The notes beneath the pieces were generated by a model. The model saw nothing but the letters and a program-made list of their open reading frames with translations, ran no database searches and was not told where the DNA came from. From NCBI GenBank assembly GCA_029204225.1, contig CM055106.1, positions 37,181,946 through 37,245,945 of the forward strand: a DNA stretch of 64,000 nucleotides, written 5' to 3'. Position numbers and translations under genes: made by a program. Shown here piece by piece: positions 24,907 through 38,339 of the stretch. The DNA comes from Diphasiastrum complanatum. Taxonomy: Eukaryota > Streptophyta > Lycopodiopsida > Lycopodiales > Lycopodiaceae. Numbering within the stretch: the first letter of the stretch is position 1; every line of letters starts with the position of its first letter.

Positions 24907-26155
24907 TCAGCGCTCACTTACGAAAACCTGGTGCTTTATTGGTTGTTGTGTAGCAAGATCTGGTGCTATTGTTAGATCTTCAAAATAATCAGGTGGCCAT
25001 TCCGAATACCCTTGTCCATCGATAAGTGGGTTGGCAAAATCATCAAAGCAAGGATCCCATGATACGTCGTGAAGATAATGATCCTCATATATGGGTTCCA
25101 CTTGTCCCACTGTCATAGGCACTCCTAATTGGTAATGTGGATAGGAGGTGTTGGCTTGATTGCTTTGTCTATCCAGGTCTTCGTGTATGCTTGAATGCGA
25201 AGACTTTCTTCAGCCACCAATATCAAATATCGAGGACATGGCGTTGATGCTAGTTGCATCGGATCTTGATGTACCTGAGGCCCTATGGGGCTTAGATTCT
25301 CTAGATCTGGCCGTCTAAGCAATGTGATGTCCTGATGTAGCTTTGTGGTGACCAGATGTTGAGTGGAACTTTCCAACTTTGGTTGGATCTTGCTTATGAT
25401 TGGCGTTGAGATCAGAGGACAATCTCCCACCTTAGTCTTTCCTTTTTCAATGGAATCCTCTCTTGAAGGTGGTACCTGGATCATTGCGTTGATTGGTAGT
25501 CAGTTTGCCTTCAAGTTGCGTGGTTGACGTGAGACCCCTTTGTAATTCATCCACCCGAAGTTGTTGCAACAACATTTGTTTGATGAGGCTTGGTAAAATA
25601 TGTTGGATTGCATATGTTGCCAATTTCTTGACATCTTCCGCTATCCCTGGTTGGATAGATTTTACCCACTCTGTCTTCTGTGGTGTTGGTGATTCACGTG
25701 GTTTTGGTTGACGTGAGACCCCTTTGTAATTCATCCACTCGAAGTTGTTGCAGCAACATTTGTTTGATGAGGCTTGGTAAAATCCGTTGGATTGCATCTG
25801 TTGCCAATTTCTTGACTTCTTCCGCTATCCCTAGTTGGATAGATTCTATCTTATGTGGTGTTGGTGATTCACGTGTGGCTGTGCCAATTTTTCTTAGGAT
25901 CTTTCTCTCATTCCTTCCATCCGCATCTGCTTCGTAACCAGGTGGCACTAGAAGTTTGTGTTTGTAGTGCAGCTTCTCGGTTGGTGGATTTGCATGGTCA
26001 TATGTAGGTTGCCGATTCAAGCAGGTAGGAGTCATAATGGCTTTTCTTGGATCTCTTATTGGACAATCATGACATGTGTTTTTAACATTGAAAAACAATC
26101 CATATTGATTTCTTGGCTTGCTACAAATGTTGTACCATGCAAGTATGTAGCTCAT
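24907..26155 (-). pseudogene. Gag-like protein of the gag-only element
   Basis: Three minus-strand frames follow one another (26155-25694, 25797-25125 in pieces, 25122-24907), broken by frameshifts. In order they hold: a Cys cluster NTCHDCPIRDPRKAIM near 26010-26060, similar to the HPCQDCPMCNP of the 13100 gag; HKLLVPPGYEADADGR; a likely coiled segment LPSLIKQMLLQQLRVDELQ, present twice because of a tandem duplication; and then the C-terminal blocks TWIDKA, PIYEDHY, SWDP and GYSEWPP shared with 3020-3340. I do not know these C-terminal blocks from any named family. A structural, nucleic-acid-binding role is inferred from the Cys cluster. Confidence 0.55.
25521..25875 (-). repeat. Tandem duplication inside gag, 184 and 171 bp
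   Basis: TGGTTGACGTGAGACCCC starts at 25521 and again at 25705. Each copy runs to GGTGTTGGTGATTCACGTG. The second copy lacks about 13 bp around the TTTTACCCACTCTG segment. Substitutions are few, so the duplication looks recent relative to the element. Confidence 0.9.
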
Positions 26156-26169
26156 TAATGCAAAATGCC

Positions 26170-26876
26170 AAGTTTGGCGTACATAGAACTCAAGCTACAT
26201 GGTTATGTATTATCTAGTTTGATAAATGCAACTTGCATATAGTTTGTAGACATAGAATTAGCATGATTATGCTTGTAGAAACTCATGGCAACTCACATGC
26301 ATTAATTGTAAGTGATCCATAGTGACATGCAAGGCATGCACAAAGTTTAATGGACACATGCATGATGATTTGGACATTTCTAGTTAGAACTAGTACACTT
26401 GTAAAAAGTTGGTAGAATTTCATACATGACAAGTGACAAATGTCACATAGACTCTAGATGTCACTTTAGATGTCATTTTGGAATGGATAGATATGGTTCT
26501 ACCTCGAGCTACCTCAATCGCCATAAATATGTGTAGCTCTCCACACAATGAATGATGAAGAACCAAAGTTTTGTAGCTATCTCATGCCATTTTGGATCTA
26601 AACAAGTATTGCTTGTTATCTCTCTAGCTCTCTCTCTCTCTAACTCGTGTTGAGGCTAATGCTCATACACTGAAATCTTGTATTTTTATTCATTCTTTGA
26701 TTCATTGCTATTATATTCTGTTGATTAGCATGCTAGATTGTGGATTAGCCATTTCTTCTGAACTAGATTTTGTTGATCAATCTAGAATCAGGTTATAATG
26801 CCAATCGCAAAGCTTAATTAAGATCAGTCCCTCTTGTGGACATTCCCCACACGTGTGAATTATGGAAATTTTGTCA
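26170..26876 (+). repeat. Candidate 5' LTR of the long Copia element
   Basis: The end is fixed by a perfect primer site at 26877; the LTR ends TTTTGTCA. Its last part, GTGGACATTCCCCACACGTGTGAATT, resembles the LTR end next to the primer site at 2258. The start is not resolved; about 26170 is where the neighbouring minus-strand gag ends. Many ATGCAT/CATGCA words occur, as in 33940-34110. Confidence 0.5.
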
Positions 26877-26888
26877 TGGTATCAGAGC
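26877..26888 (+). other. Primer-binding site, initiator-Met tRNA
   Basis: TGGTATCAGAGC, a perfect 12-base match to the standard plant PBS, directly after an LTR ending in CA. The 757-bp stretch between it and the gag ATG at 27646 is the untranslated leader. Confidence 0.9.
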
Positions 26889-27645
26889 CACATTAAGCTT
26901 TGCATGCAAACAACTCTGATTGTACAAGAAACTGAGAGCTAAATCAAGCAAAAGAGCAGTTTTGCACTTTTTCTAACCTTTCTCTGAAGTGTATTTGGAT
27001 CAAATCGGACTTGAACGGAATTTTTAGATCTGAATTGAGGTAGTACGGAATTTTGAAATTCCGCATGTGTGAAAATCAGAGTTTTTCAGTCCCTTTGTTC
27101 TCCTTACTTATTGATCCAAAGATAGCAGTGTTATAGCTTGATGGAAAGCATTTGATCTGTACTTTCCATAGAAATTGAAATCAAATCAATCTGATGTGTC
27201 TAGCAAGAGTTATAAGCTCTTAAAGAGGATAGGGATAGGTCCAAAATCCGAGTGACAGCATTTTGATTTGATTCAATTATACTTTGTTCTGAATCCATTG
27301 TTTTGAGCATCCAACACAAGAAACTGTAGATCAAGACTGAGTTTGTAGTATTTGAACACCCTTTGGGCCTTCTGAGTGTCAATAGTGTTTTCTTTTGAAG
27401 CATTTCACACGTGCCAAAAGTAGAATTCAAACCAGCCAAAGTGTCTCAAGCCACTTTTTGTGTCTGATCTAGAAAACTTGTCTTGTGGAATATTTGAGAT
27501 TCATCTCAAATATAGTTGCAAGTGTTTCACATAGGAAGGTAGTTCAACCTTGAAAATGCCTACAATGAAGAGAGCAGCAACTCTAAGTCTGATAGGAACA
27601 AGCTCAAACATATCTCAATCCAATAACTAAGAAGTCTTCATTATA

Positions 27646-30600
27646 ATGGCATCTCAGGGAGGATATCTTCTAGAAGCCAGTGAAAGACTAAACACTTCTA
27701 ATTACTCAATTTGGAGGTTCAGAATGGAGTCTGTTTTGATTCTCCAAGATGTTATGGATATTGTGCTTGGTGTTGAGGAGGAGCCTCAAGTACAGGTTGA
27801 AATTCCTAAATATAAGAAGAGAGCTAGAATGGCTCTACATTTCATTAAGATGAATGTATCTATTGAAATTTTGAGAGAGATAAGATCTTGCACTACAGCC
27901 AAAGAAGCTTGGGATGCACTAAAGACCATCTATGAAGCAAAGAATACTTCTAGAATACTCAATCTTAGGAATCAGATTTTCCAAGGTTTCCAAAGAAGTG
28001 AAGAGAGTGCATCTAACTATGTTCTGAGAGTTAAAGATTTACATAGAGAGCTTTCCTGTGTTGGTGTTAACATTAACCAAGTTGAGCTAGTTCAAGTCAT
28101 ACTGAATGGCTTGAGAGATGACTATGATAATCTTGTTTAGTCTTTTACTATTAAGGAGCTACCTAATCTAGAAACTCTCCAAGGAATTCTTATTTCTGAA
28201 GAATCTAGACAAAGCTATAAACTCTCCAGGATGAACAAACTTGAACATGGTGGAAGTGACAAAGCCCTCTTTTTGAAAGGCAAGCAAAAAGGAAGGAGTA
28301 AGAACCAATTCTCTCAAGCATACAACAAAGACAAAGCCAAAGATCGAGATCAAGATGGTGAAGAGGATGAAACATCTCATCTCTCTAACTCAAAAACCAA
28401 GAAGAAGAAAGTGAAGTGCTTCTTCTGTGGCAAAAAGGGGCACTATGTCTCTAATTGCTTTAAGAAGAAAAACCAACTCAAGCAAGCTAATCTCTCCAAA
28501 GAGATTGAAGAAGATTCTGTTGCAAGTGATGGAGAAGGATCACTTATGGTGTCCAGTTTTTCTTCATCACCTTTCAAGAAAGATGGAGCTTGGTACATGG
28601 ACAGTGGAGCCTCTTCACATATGTGTTGTTCAAAGGAGTCATTTGACTCAATCTTACCTTTCAAAGAACTCAAGAGATCTATTTACATAGCTAATGATCA
28701 TGAGTGTCCAATAGAAGGAATTGGCAACATTCCATTGAAACTCGCTTCTTCAAAAGTTCTTGCACCTTCTAATGTTCTTTTCATTCCAAAACTTACAAAA
28801 AACTTAATTAGTGTGGGAAAGTTGCTTGATAATGGTTTTGATGTAAAGTTCAACTCCAATACTTGTTTTTTCAAGAGAAAAGATGAGATCCTTGCTGATG
28901 GAACTAGATGTGGTGGAATTTTTAAGTTGAATTCATATGAGAATGCAAACCTTTGTGAAGTTGCTTTGTTATCTAAGGTGGAGCTGTGGCATAGAAGGTT
29001 GGGACATCCTAACTTTACATCTATGTCTTCTATCGTTAAGAAGGAGAAGGCTATTGGTCTTCCAAAATCTCTTTCTAAAGATTTCAAGCCTTGTGAGGCT
29101 TGTACCATTGCAAAGTCACACAGAAAGCCATATCAGAAGTCTTTTATAAAGACTACTTATCCATTGGAACTCATACATTCAGATGTACATTTTTTCTCTT
29201 CTAAAAGTATTGGTGGTGCAACATGTTTTGTCACCGTTATTGATGACTTTACTATCTACTTTCTTCAAAGGCTATGGTTTTTTATCACTTCCTTATCTTC
29301 AAAGCTTATGTAGAAAAACAGTTTTCTTGCAAAGTTAAAGCTTTAAGATGTGATGGAGGAGGTGAATATATCTCCAACAAGTTTCATAATTATTGTGAAG
29401 GTGAAGGAATAAAGAGAGAATTTTCTTGTGCCTATTGTCCATCCCAAAATGGAGTAGCTGAGAGGAAAAATAGATCTTTATGTGAATGTGCTAAAGCAAT
29501 TCGAGTAGCAGCTTCTTTGCCTATTGAATATTGGGGTGAAGCTATAAATTGTGCAAACTATTTGTGCAATAGATTACCTCACAATGCTCTTGCTGGAAAA
29601 ACACCTTTTGAAGTCTTGTTTCAGAAAAAACCTAAGGTAGATCACCTTAGAGTTTTTGGTTGCACTCTCTTTGTTAATATGCCCTTGGAAACAAGGAAAA
29701 GAGATGATCCTAATAATGTTAAAGGGATCATGGTTGGATATGCATCCATCAAGAAAGCTTACAGGATCTATGTTCCATCTACCTCAACTACAATTGAGAG
29801 TAGAGATGCGATATTCCATGAAGATCAAAAATACATTCTTGAGAAGGCCGAGTTCAAAGATTCTCACAAAGATACTCCAATCATCACCCTTGAAGATCAT
29901 CATGGAGAGATGGGGCCGAGATTTGAGGAGGAGTCACCTCGAATTTTTTCACCAAGGAGATCTCAAATAGAAAGATCCGAGCCTAGAAAGCTTACCTAAG
30001 AAGATAGAGGAAAGCAAGTGGAAATCAACTGCACTAAATGTGCCTATTTTATTTCTCATGAGGAGCCGAAGGATGTATATGATGCTATCAACTCAAAGGA
30101 ATGGTACTTTGTCATGAAGGAAGAATATGATGCTTTGATGGCCAATAATACATGGGAGCTTGTGGATCTTCCATCCAACAAGCATACCATTGGTTGCAAA
30201 TGAGTTTTTCGAGTCAAGTATAATCAAGATGGCACAATCAACAAGTACAAGGCTAGGCTTTGTGCTAAAGGCTTTGCTCAAGTATATGGACTTGATTATG
30301 AGGAGACCTTTGTCCCAGTTGCAAAGATGGTGTCAATTAGAATCATAATTTCTCTTGCTTGTTTTTTCAATTGGCAAATTCTTCGACTAGAGATTTCTAA
30401 TGCATTTCTAAATGGCTATCTAGAAGAAGAGATCTATATGGATCAACCTATTGGATTCATCCAAGATGAGGGAAAAGTTTGCTTGCTCTTCAAAAGTTTA
30501 TATGGATTAAAGCAAGCTCCAAGGTCATGGTATTCTCGACGTAACACCTTTCTTGAGTCACTAGGATTTAATCTTGGTAACTATGATCCTTCCTTATATG

Positions 30601-30935
30601 TCAAGTTTTTTGATAAAGATATTGTCATCCTTCTTATTTATGTCGATGATATCATTCTGACAGGAAGTTGTATCAAGTTAGTTGAGGAAACCAAGATTGC
30701 ACTTGGAAAAGAGTCCAAGATGCAAGATCTTGGAAAAATTCACTATATTCTAGGATTAGAGATTGGCTCTCTTAAAGATAAAGCTTTTGTACGTCAATCT
30801 AAGTATGCTCTTTCAATGTTAAAAAAGTTCAATATGTTGAATTGTAAGAGTATAGAAACACCTATGGAGCAAAATGTAAAGGACTCTAACAAAGGTGATG
30901 AAAGATCCTTCGAGGACATCACACTTTTTAGATGG
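27646..30935 (+). pseudogene. Copia Gag-Pol (copy 3), gag to RT
   Basis: The ATG at 27646 opens gag, with NTSNYSIWRFRMESVL (the N-terminal gag block of plant Copia) and a UBN2-type core. The knuckle CFFCGKKGHYVSNC is at about 28416. Protease site WYMDSGASSHM is at about 28590, pre-integrase ELWHRRLGHPN at 28980, and the integrase core with LRCDGGGEYISN and CPSQNGVAERKNRSL at 29340-29490. RT follows with YKARLCAKGFAQVYGLDYEE, LYGLKQAPRSWY and LLIYVDDIILTG (intact YVDD, about 30640). Lesions are an in-frame TAG at 28138, a deletion of about 16 bp near 29255 that shifts frame in integrase, a TAA at 29997, and a TGA at 30201. The sequence ends inside the RT-RNase H linker at about 30935. Structure otherwise follows the Copia order PR-INT-RT. 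Confidence 0.9.
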
Positions 30936-32547
30936 AGTTCAGATGCGATCGCTGGACACTGCCAGCTGAATCACTCCTACAATCCTCTAGAGTGTAGTCA
31001 GTCACTACTGATCTACGTTCATAAAATTAATACAACATTCAACATAGTTTCAACCAAAGTGTGAAATTCAAAATGAACAAGAAGAAACTCAGACACGCGA
31101 TTAATAACAAAAACATTTGCATTCGAGATCAGCCACAACACAAATTGATATGTGCGTGAAGGCTACAATATCATCTATTGATTTCTTTTCTCTGATTCTT
31201 TAAGCACTACGTGCATATCCACACAGTGCATTGGCGTAAGAGAAACACAGTTCTCTCACGATTAATTGTCTCACTTTACTAGCGGACAGTTGGATCTTCT
31301 GATCCTAGACAGAATTGTCTTTGCACGCAGGCGGACAAGTATTCTGTATTTTTCGTCTTGATTGCTTACTAGCATCAGACTATTTTGCTACACTGTATGT
31401 GTATTCTGTTGATCTATATGTCAAGTATTATCCATTAAGTATGGTCGCTCTATGTGAATCTAAGATTAGAGTGATTCAACATCTACAACTAATCAGGGAA
31501 TTACAAGAGTGGCAGATTAGCCACGACCTAAAATGTATCTGCTGACGTCATACCATCAAATCAGATATCTGTACTTATGGGTACTTGCATGATCTTAACT
31601 AGTACTCTTTGGAGCGTGAGGGCAGTATGTCTTTCTCTCGTACTAGACCGGAAAAGAATCTCGTTTGTGGATCTTTCGTGTTCATGAACCGTTCGTTTTC
31701 GTCTCCTTTGGCTTTGGTGTTCACGAATCATTCATCTTCGTCTCCTTTGACTTTCGTGTTCGCGAAACTCTTCGTGTTTTGTGTCTCCAAATTTTTGAGT
31801 TTGCGAACATCTTCGTTAGGTTGAGGGTTGAAAGCTAACAAGGCTTTGTAGCTGGAAACATTTCGTTTCTTCAGAAACGTATAAGAGAGTTAAAGAACCG
31901 ACAAAAAGAAAAGCTTAAAAAATAACTTAGGTAACTTATGAGAAGGGAGGGAAAACTTACAAAATAAAATGACTAGAAAAACAGAAAAGAGTACCTTGAA
32001 AAAAAAGGGGGGAGGGGGTAGGCCAGGGTGGTCAGTTGGAGGTTGAAACAGGTCAATGGAGGGGGCAGCTGTACAGAGAGAAGAGGCAGGGGAAGGGAGC
32101 AGACAGGGAGAGATTTTTTTTTTTTTTTTAAACAAGGTTAAAAGAGGTTTAGAAAGGGATTTTCTAAATAAGAGAGGGTTGATGCATTCTTTAGCAAAAC
32201 TGAGATTACAATAAATTACGGCAAATCGAAACTAAAAACACTTTTTAAACAAAGGAAGTTTTTAAAGAATTTTCAGAGAAAAGTGAACTAAAGTCATAAC
32301 AATGGGCAATTTGAAAAAACCTTAATCAAAATTAACTACCCAATATATGGCCTACAAAATTAAAATCACTACTTAAAAACAAAACTAATCCTTTGAGAGC
32401 TTGGTTTTTTTTTTTTTTTATGGAAATGGAAGATTCAAGAGAATGGAAAAAAGAGGAGGTGAGGGGAAGGAAGCATAAAAGAGTGGAGAGAAGATTGAAG
32501 AAAAGAGAATTTGAAAGGTAGCTATGTGGTGAGCAACGTTGGTGCAA

Positions 32548-32563
32548 CCCGGCAACGGCGCCA
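32548..32563 (-). other. Primer-binding site, Asp tRNA
   Basis: On the minus strand TGGCGCCGTTGCCGGG, exactly complementary to the plant tRNA-Asp 3' end with CCA. Two bases separate it from the LTR end CTACA. This is the best preserved primer site of the family in this window. Confidence 0.85.
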
Positions 32564-32565
32564 AT

Positions 32566-33367
<802 letters not shown>

Positions 33368-33368
33368 C

Positions 33369-33757
33369 TATTGCTTGTTTTTTCAATATCAAAGAAGCAG
33401 GCAACTATTTCCTTATCATCTTGTGAAGTTGAGTACAAATCTCATACAACCACAACAAAGGAGGTTTTATGGATTAAAAGGCTACTTTTGGAGCCAAAGT
33501 GTTATATAGATGAAGATCTTCCAATTATCAAGAATGACAACATTTCTGCTCAAGCTCTTGCAAATAACCCAGTTTTCCATGCAAGGAGCAAACACATTGA
33601 AGTAGCTCATCATTTTGTAAGAGAAAAAGTCATTGGGAGAGAGATCTCACTAGAGCATGTTGATTCTACAAATTGTGTTGTAGATCTTCTCACCAAGCAG
33701 AATGTCTTTATCAAGACGAGGTCTAACCTTGGCCTAATTTCGATGTCTATGTTGATA
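33369..33757 (+). pseudogene. Copia copy 3, RNase H end
   Basis: The frame contains KKQATISLSSCEVEY, then ALANNPVFHARSKHIEVAHH, then STNCVVDLLTK, the typical last 130 residues of plant Copia RNase H. It continues Copia copy 3 after the nested insertion. The catalytic Glu of SSCEVEY and the HSRTKHI-type block (here HARSKHI) are present. The frame runs on to 33880 without the usual stop. Confidence 0.85.
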
Positions 33758-33889
33758 GGAACACAGATTTTAAGGAGTGTGAAGATTATTAAAATATTAT
33801 CTTTCTATCTCGAGTTTGGGGCCATGTCCATGGTTATGTCCACTATATTTCATGTTGTACATAAAAGGTATGTGAATTGAGCACATAAC

Positions 33890-34530
33890 CTTCTAGTATA
33901 GGTCGGATTTGAGTTAGGTAGATTCAGTTTTGATGACATGCAGAAGTTTAGATAGCATGCAATGTCATACTATATGCATGCAAGCCACATGCAATCAATG
34001 CATGCAACATGCAAAGTGGTTTCTATGATCTACACATGTCTAGGCAATTTTATGAGTTGACATGCAGTACATGCAACATCCATGCATGCAGTTACACATG
34101 TGGATCTCTGATAGGTGAATTAGTTCAGTTAAGTGGACTTTCCATGCAACTCCACTGTAGGAATCCGAGTCTCTCTCATGTAGCGAAAGCTTGTCATGTT
34201 TTGCCATATTGTGAATAATGTTTTGCCATATTGTGAATAATGAGATTTTGGTAATTTGGACTCATTCTCTCTCTCTCTACCCGAGTTCTCTTTCATTGAT
34301 TTTCTCTCTCTACCCGAGAGCAAGTTGTTTTTCCCATACTGAGCACTTAGAATTATTTCTGACATTCAATTCTCATAGTGAGAAGTTAGATTTTTTCATC
34401 AGATGTATGCCATTATGCTCTTGTCATAGATTTTTCAAGTATATTGTTCTCTGATCAATCTTGTGCAATCACAACACCTCAGTAATATCTTGTAGGATGT
34501 GTGGTGAAGTTCACACGTGCTAAAAACTTC
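33890..34530 (+). repeat. Candidate 3' LTR of Copia copy 3
   Basis: The region follows RNase H, is rich in ATGCATGCA words (33940-34110), and has the CTCTCTACCCGAG blocks seen in the LTR at 2490-2530. It ends in TGTGGTGAAGTTCACACGTG, like the LTR ends at 26850 and 2280. It could instead be the 5' LTR and leader of the next element; boundaries are not resolved. Confidence 0.4.
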
Positions 34531-34535
34531 ACACA

Positions 34536-35822
34536 TCTCTCATTGACAAACTCGATGGAGATAACTACCATCTCTGGAAATTCAAAATGAAGGTTATACT
34601 TCTAGCCAAAGAACTGTGGGACATACTTGATGGCACAGAGCTCAAACCAGAAGGTGATGCCGCCGTCATCACCAAGTAGAGACTGAGAGATGGCAAAGCA
34701 TTTGCCATGATCACCCTCAACATCAAAGACACTCATATCAACCACATACATGTTGTTCAGACAACTAAGGATGCATGGGACATCCTAGCAACTCTCTATG
34801 ACATTCGAGACGTTACATCCAAGCTTCATCTGAGGAAGAAATTCTGCACCCTCAGAATGACTGATGCAGATACTGTTTTGAGCCACCTCAACACCCTCAA
34901 AAATCTTATGGAGTAAATGACTGCAAGTGGCTCAGTCATAGAAGATTCCAATGCACTCAGGACTCTATTATTGAGTCTACCTAAAGCCTACAAAAATTGG
35001 GTAATGGCAATTTCTACCCAGGAGCACCTCACTCTATCAAGAGTAATTTCGCTGTCCCTATAAGAGGAGATTAGAAGATCAGCGTTCTCCTCGAGGTCAG
35101 GATCAGATCCTCAAGCTTTATACTCAAAAAATCAAAAGTTTAGATCCAAAAAATCTACAAAGTCAAGCTCTACTGACAAGAAGAGCAACATGCAGTCTGG
35201 ACCAAATTTCGGTTCATAATCGAATTCAAGCTCTTCATCATTCCAACCAGCGCAAAAGCTTTTCTGCAGATACTGTAAGAGGACTGGCCACGAAATCAAG
35301 AACTGCCGAACTTTGAAATACAACAAAAAAAAAAAAAAAAGTAGTTCCAACAACAAGCAGATAGTGCTACAGCCAGTCACTCAAATCAGCAACAAGAAGA
35401 AGACGATGAAGCAGCTTTCATTACCAAAGTTGGAAAACAACAGGATATCGATTTTTGGTATTTAGACTCTGGAGGAACTCAACACATGACTCACCATCGT
35501 GACTGGTTCAAAGACTACAAGTCATTCACCCACTCTCGAGTTGTGCAACTTGGAGACAACTCATCACATACAATCGGAGGTGAAGAAACAGTCAGAGTTG
35601 AATTCAAAATAGATGAAGTCAGGTTGCTATCCAATGTTCTCCACGTACCAAATCTGACCAAGAATCTGCTCTCAGTTAGCAGAATCACCGATGTAGGTCG
35701 AAGGGTCGAATTCGATACAGAAGGCTGCACAATTCTTGACAAATCCTAGAAGGTTCTATCCTACGGAAGGAGAAGCGGCTATCTGTACAAACTTTACATT
35801 GAAAAGAGATCTACAAACATAT
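34536..35822 (+). pseudogene. Copia Gag-protease relic (copy 4)
   Basis: It begins LIDKLDGDNYHLWKFKMKV, the Copia gag start, followed by a UBN2-type core with stops at 34677 and 34915. A knuckle CRYCKRTGHEIKNC lies at about 35266-35310 and the protease site FWYLDSGGTQHMTH at about 35452-35495. The protease body reaches LLSVSRITDVGRRVEFDTEG. The element is cut at about 35822 and minus-strand sequence follows. It is the same Copia family as the element at 59510-61933, judging by the matching gag, knuckle and protease wording. Confidence 0.85.
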
Positions 35823-36415
35823 TGTTGGTGGAATCATATGACAAAGTGCCATGTTTTGAGTTATAAATTTCATTGATATGGTAAGGAATACCAATGATGT
35901 TTTGCAAACCCCTATATAACACATCCCTCTCTAATTTGATTTGAAAGGGCCGGGGAATAGGAAATTTTTTTATATGTACTTGTCCAAATGCCTCTTTGAT
36001 AATTTTAAACATTGTGTCATATGCATCCCTGCTAATACCAGAATAATCACATGCTTCTTGTATCAATTTTCGGTCAATGATCTTGTCGACTTTGCCCATA
36101 AGAGCCTCTGCAATCTTGGACTTGGTTCAAGAATATCGTTGATTTCCTAGTAGACTCATCGTTGACTTGGCTATAAGTAATACACTCAAAGACTTTCCAA
36201 TCATGACCTTGTCTTTCAGATTTTGATTGGTGACTAGAGCTGATCTGCAAAATAAAAATAAGATTTAGAAAAAAAAACAATTCACAATCATTGATGTGCT
36301 AGATGAAACAAAATACATGAATAGTTTAAAACATAATTACTTGAAAGCATATATTCTTTTTTTTCGTTGACCCCCACTTGATGAAAGCTCGTCAATACTT
36401 TTAAAAATAATAATG
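35794..36415 (-). pseudogene. Intron-containing gene fragment, unknown family
   Basis: On the minus strand a downstream exon (36241 to 35797) reads through KDKVMIGKSLSVLLIAKS, one TGA, then SKIAEALMGKVDKIIDRKL, GISRDAYDTMFKIIKEAF and NNMFVDLFSM with a stop. Immediately before it is TTTTTATTTTGCAG, a strong splice acceptor. About 100 bp upstream CAA/GTAATT is a donor, preceded by SIDELSSSGGQRKKRIYAF. Joining at these sites keeps the frame (phase 2). I do not recognise the protein. The single internal stop suggests a pseudogene. Copia fragments on both sides suggest capture or insertion. Confidence is moderate for the intron and low for function. Confidence 0.45.
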
Positions 36416-36471
36416 CACTACTGTTTGGGAGTGGAAGTATGGCAAGGTTGTAGTAGCATTGAGGTGAACCA

Positions 36472-37838
36472 CTACGAGCTGAATAAGACATTCATGGCAC
36501 GTGCATCTTGCTCCTTCCTTTCGTCACCTACAACCTCAGTCTTTTCCAATCCAATAGATTTGTTTCTCACTCTCCATCTCGTCTCTATGGTGGTAGGAGT
36601 ACCACGTCCCTCATCATCATCACGATGATCTTCCTGTGGTGGTAGAACTATTTCATCCTCTTTGAGAAGCTTACATAGCTCATCATTATCCTTTTTTTCA
36701 TCCCGAAATCTATGGATTTCATCAAATAACACATCACAGCTTATGTGCACACGCACTCCATCTGGATCATAACATCTATATCCCTTAGTTTGTTCATTAT
36801 AACCTGTAGAAATGCACTTCAAGACCTTTACTTGTATTTTGGCTCTCTCTTTCTTAGGTATGTGAACACACACTCGGCATTCAAAAACTCACAACCCATC
36901 CATCTTAGGCTTCTTACCACTGAATGCCTCCTCGGGCATGCGATTACGTACAGTAACTGTAGGGCTTCTATTTTACAAGAACACAGCGTTTTGACAGCTT
37001 CACCCTAGAAAGAATCAGTAACTCCCATATGTGTCATCATTGCCCTAGTTGCTTTGACAATGGTATGATTCTTCCTTTCAGCTACCCCATTTTGTTGAGG
37101 TGTATCAACCTGTGCAAACTCCTGTTTGATGCCATGATCCTTGCAAAAATCAATAAAAGTTGTAAAACGATACTCACCACCACGATCTGCTCTAAGTATC
37201 TTGATCTTAACACCTGACTGATTTTCCACCACCAAATGTGTCAGACTTTTGCTTAACGGTGTAGATCTAGGACTTTCGTGAGTAAACATCAATGAAGGTT
37301 AGAAAATAAAATGCTCCACCAATAGACATTACCTTCATTGGCCCACATAGGTCAGAGTGTATCAACTCAAGTACTCGTTTTGCCCTTGTTGCTCCTTCTT
37401 TGTTGAACTTCTTCCTATGTAACTTGCCTAGAGCATGCACTCCTTGCAAATGGACCCTTCTTTGTCATCCAAGCTAGGTAGACTTGTTACCATCTTGAGC
37501 TTACGAAGTAGCCTCAAGCTCTTGAAGTTCAAATGTCCCATATATCTATGTCATTAATCACTTTGTGATATAGATGTTGATGCTAATGCATTGCACTTCG
37601 TAACAACAACATTTAACTTATACGAACCACAAGTTTTATCTCTAAAGCCATCAACAATCACCTTGAAACCCTGTTTCACATCCTTCATTTGGCATTTCTT
37701 ATTGTTGAACTCTACCTTCAACTTATGATCTGTCATTGTACCAACAGATAATAGACTCTTATGAAGACCAGGAATATACAACACATTTTCAATTACTTTC
37801 ACATGTCCATCAAGAAATTGAATAGGCACTGTCCACAA
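36472..37838 (-). pseudogene. Copia protease-integrase relic (copy 5)
   Basis: On the minus strand, in order: protease tail NVLYIPGLHKSLLSVGTMTD (37780), pre-integrase/integrase start LHRKKFNKEG and LELIHSDLCGPMKV (37400-37330), integrase core with ILRADRGGEYRF and DTPQQNGVAERKNHTIV (37190-37060), and integrase C-terminus KCISTGYNEQTKGYRCYDPD (36800). Frameshifts separate each part and there is no RT. This wording differs from the other Copia copies, so it is a separate lineage. It ends against the intron-containing fragment at about 36420. Confidence 0.85.
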
Positions 37839-38330
37839 ACTTCGTGGAATAATGTGATCGCATGAGGTTCACTATCCCATTATGAACTTCTTGCATTGTT
37901 TGTTTGACATCTAAAGTATGCAATAAATTCTGATCTATCATAAATATAATATGGACAGTAGAGTCCATCATACAGAGAAAGCAAAGTTCATTGTTTCAGG
38001 TGATTCAATTACATTAGCCCCTTTTCAATAGGTTCATCCGTTGTAAAGTTTGTTTCTTGTGTTGAGTGGTGTAAATCCTAAATCGTTATGGTCAGCTGCT
38101 GTCTCTCTGGCCATGAACCATGCTTTTGTTTTAGCACACTCAAATCGTCACCGAAGCAGTAATTCATCACAAGGAACACATTCTGTTCAGATTCAAAGTG
38201 AGCAAGCAGAGACGACAAAAAAAGATAGCTCAGCATTGATAGTATCTCTCCGATATAATTAATTTCGAGTAGTCAACCTATCTTCTGACAACCGTATCGG
38301 TTTAGTCTGAAGGAAGAGGAGGTGACTTAG
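37839..38330. other. No supported gene
   Basis: Transition between a minus-strand Copia relic and a plus-strand gypsy relic. The 70-codon frame at 38050-38262 has no motif. Confidence 0.45.
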
Positions 38331-38339
38331 AAAATTGAG

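Noticed and set aside
31609-31824. 71-codon frame rich in Ser/Phe inside the nested element
   Set aside because: Built from an imperfect repeat of TTCGTGTTC/TCTCCTTTG words; no protein motif.
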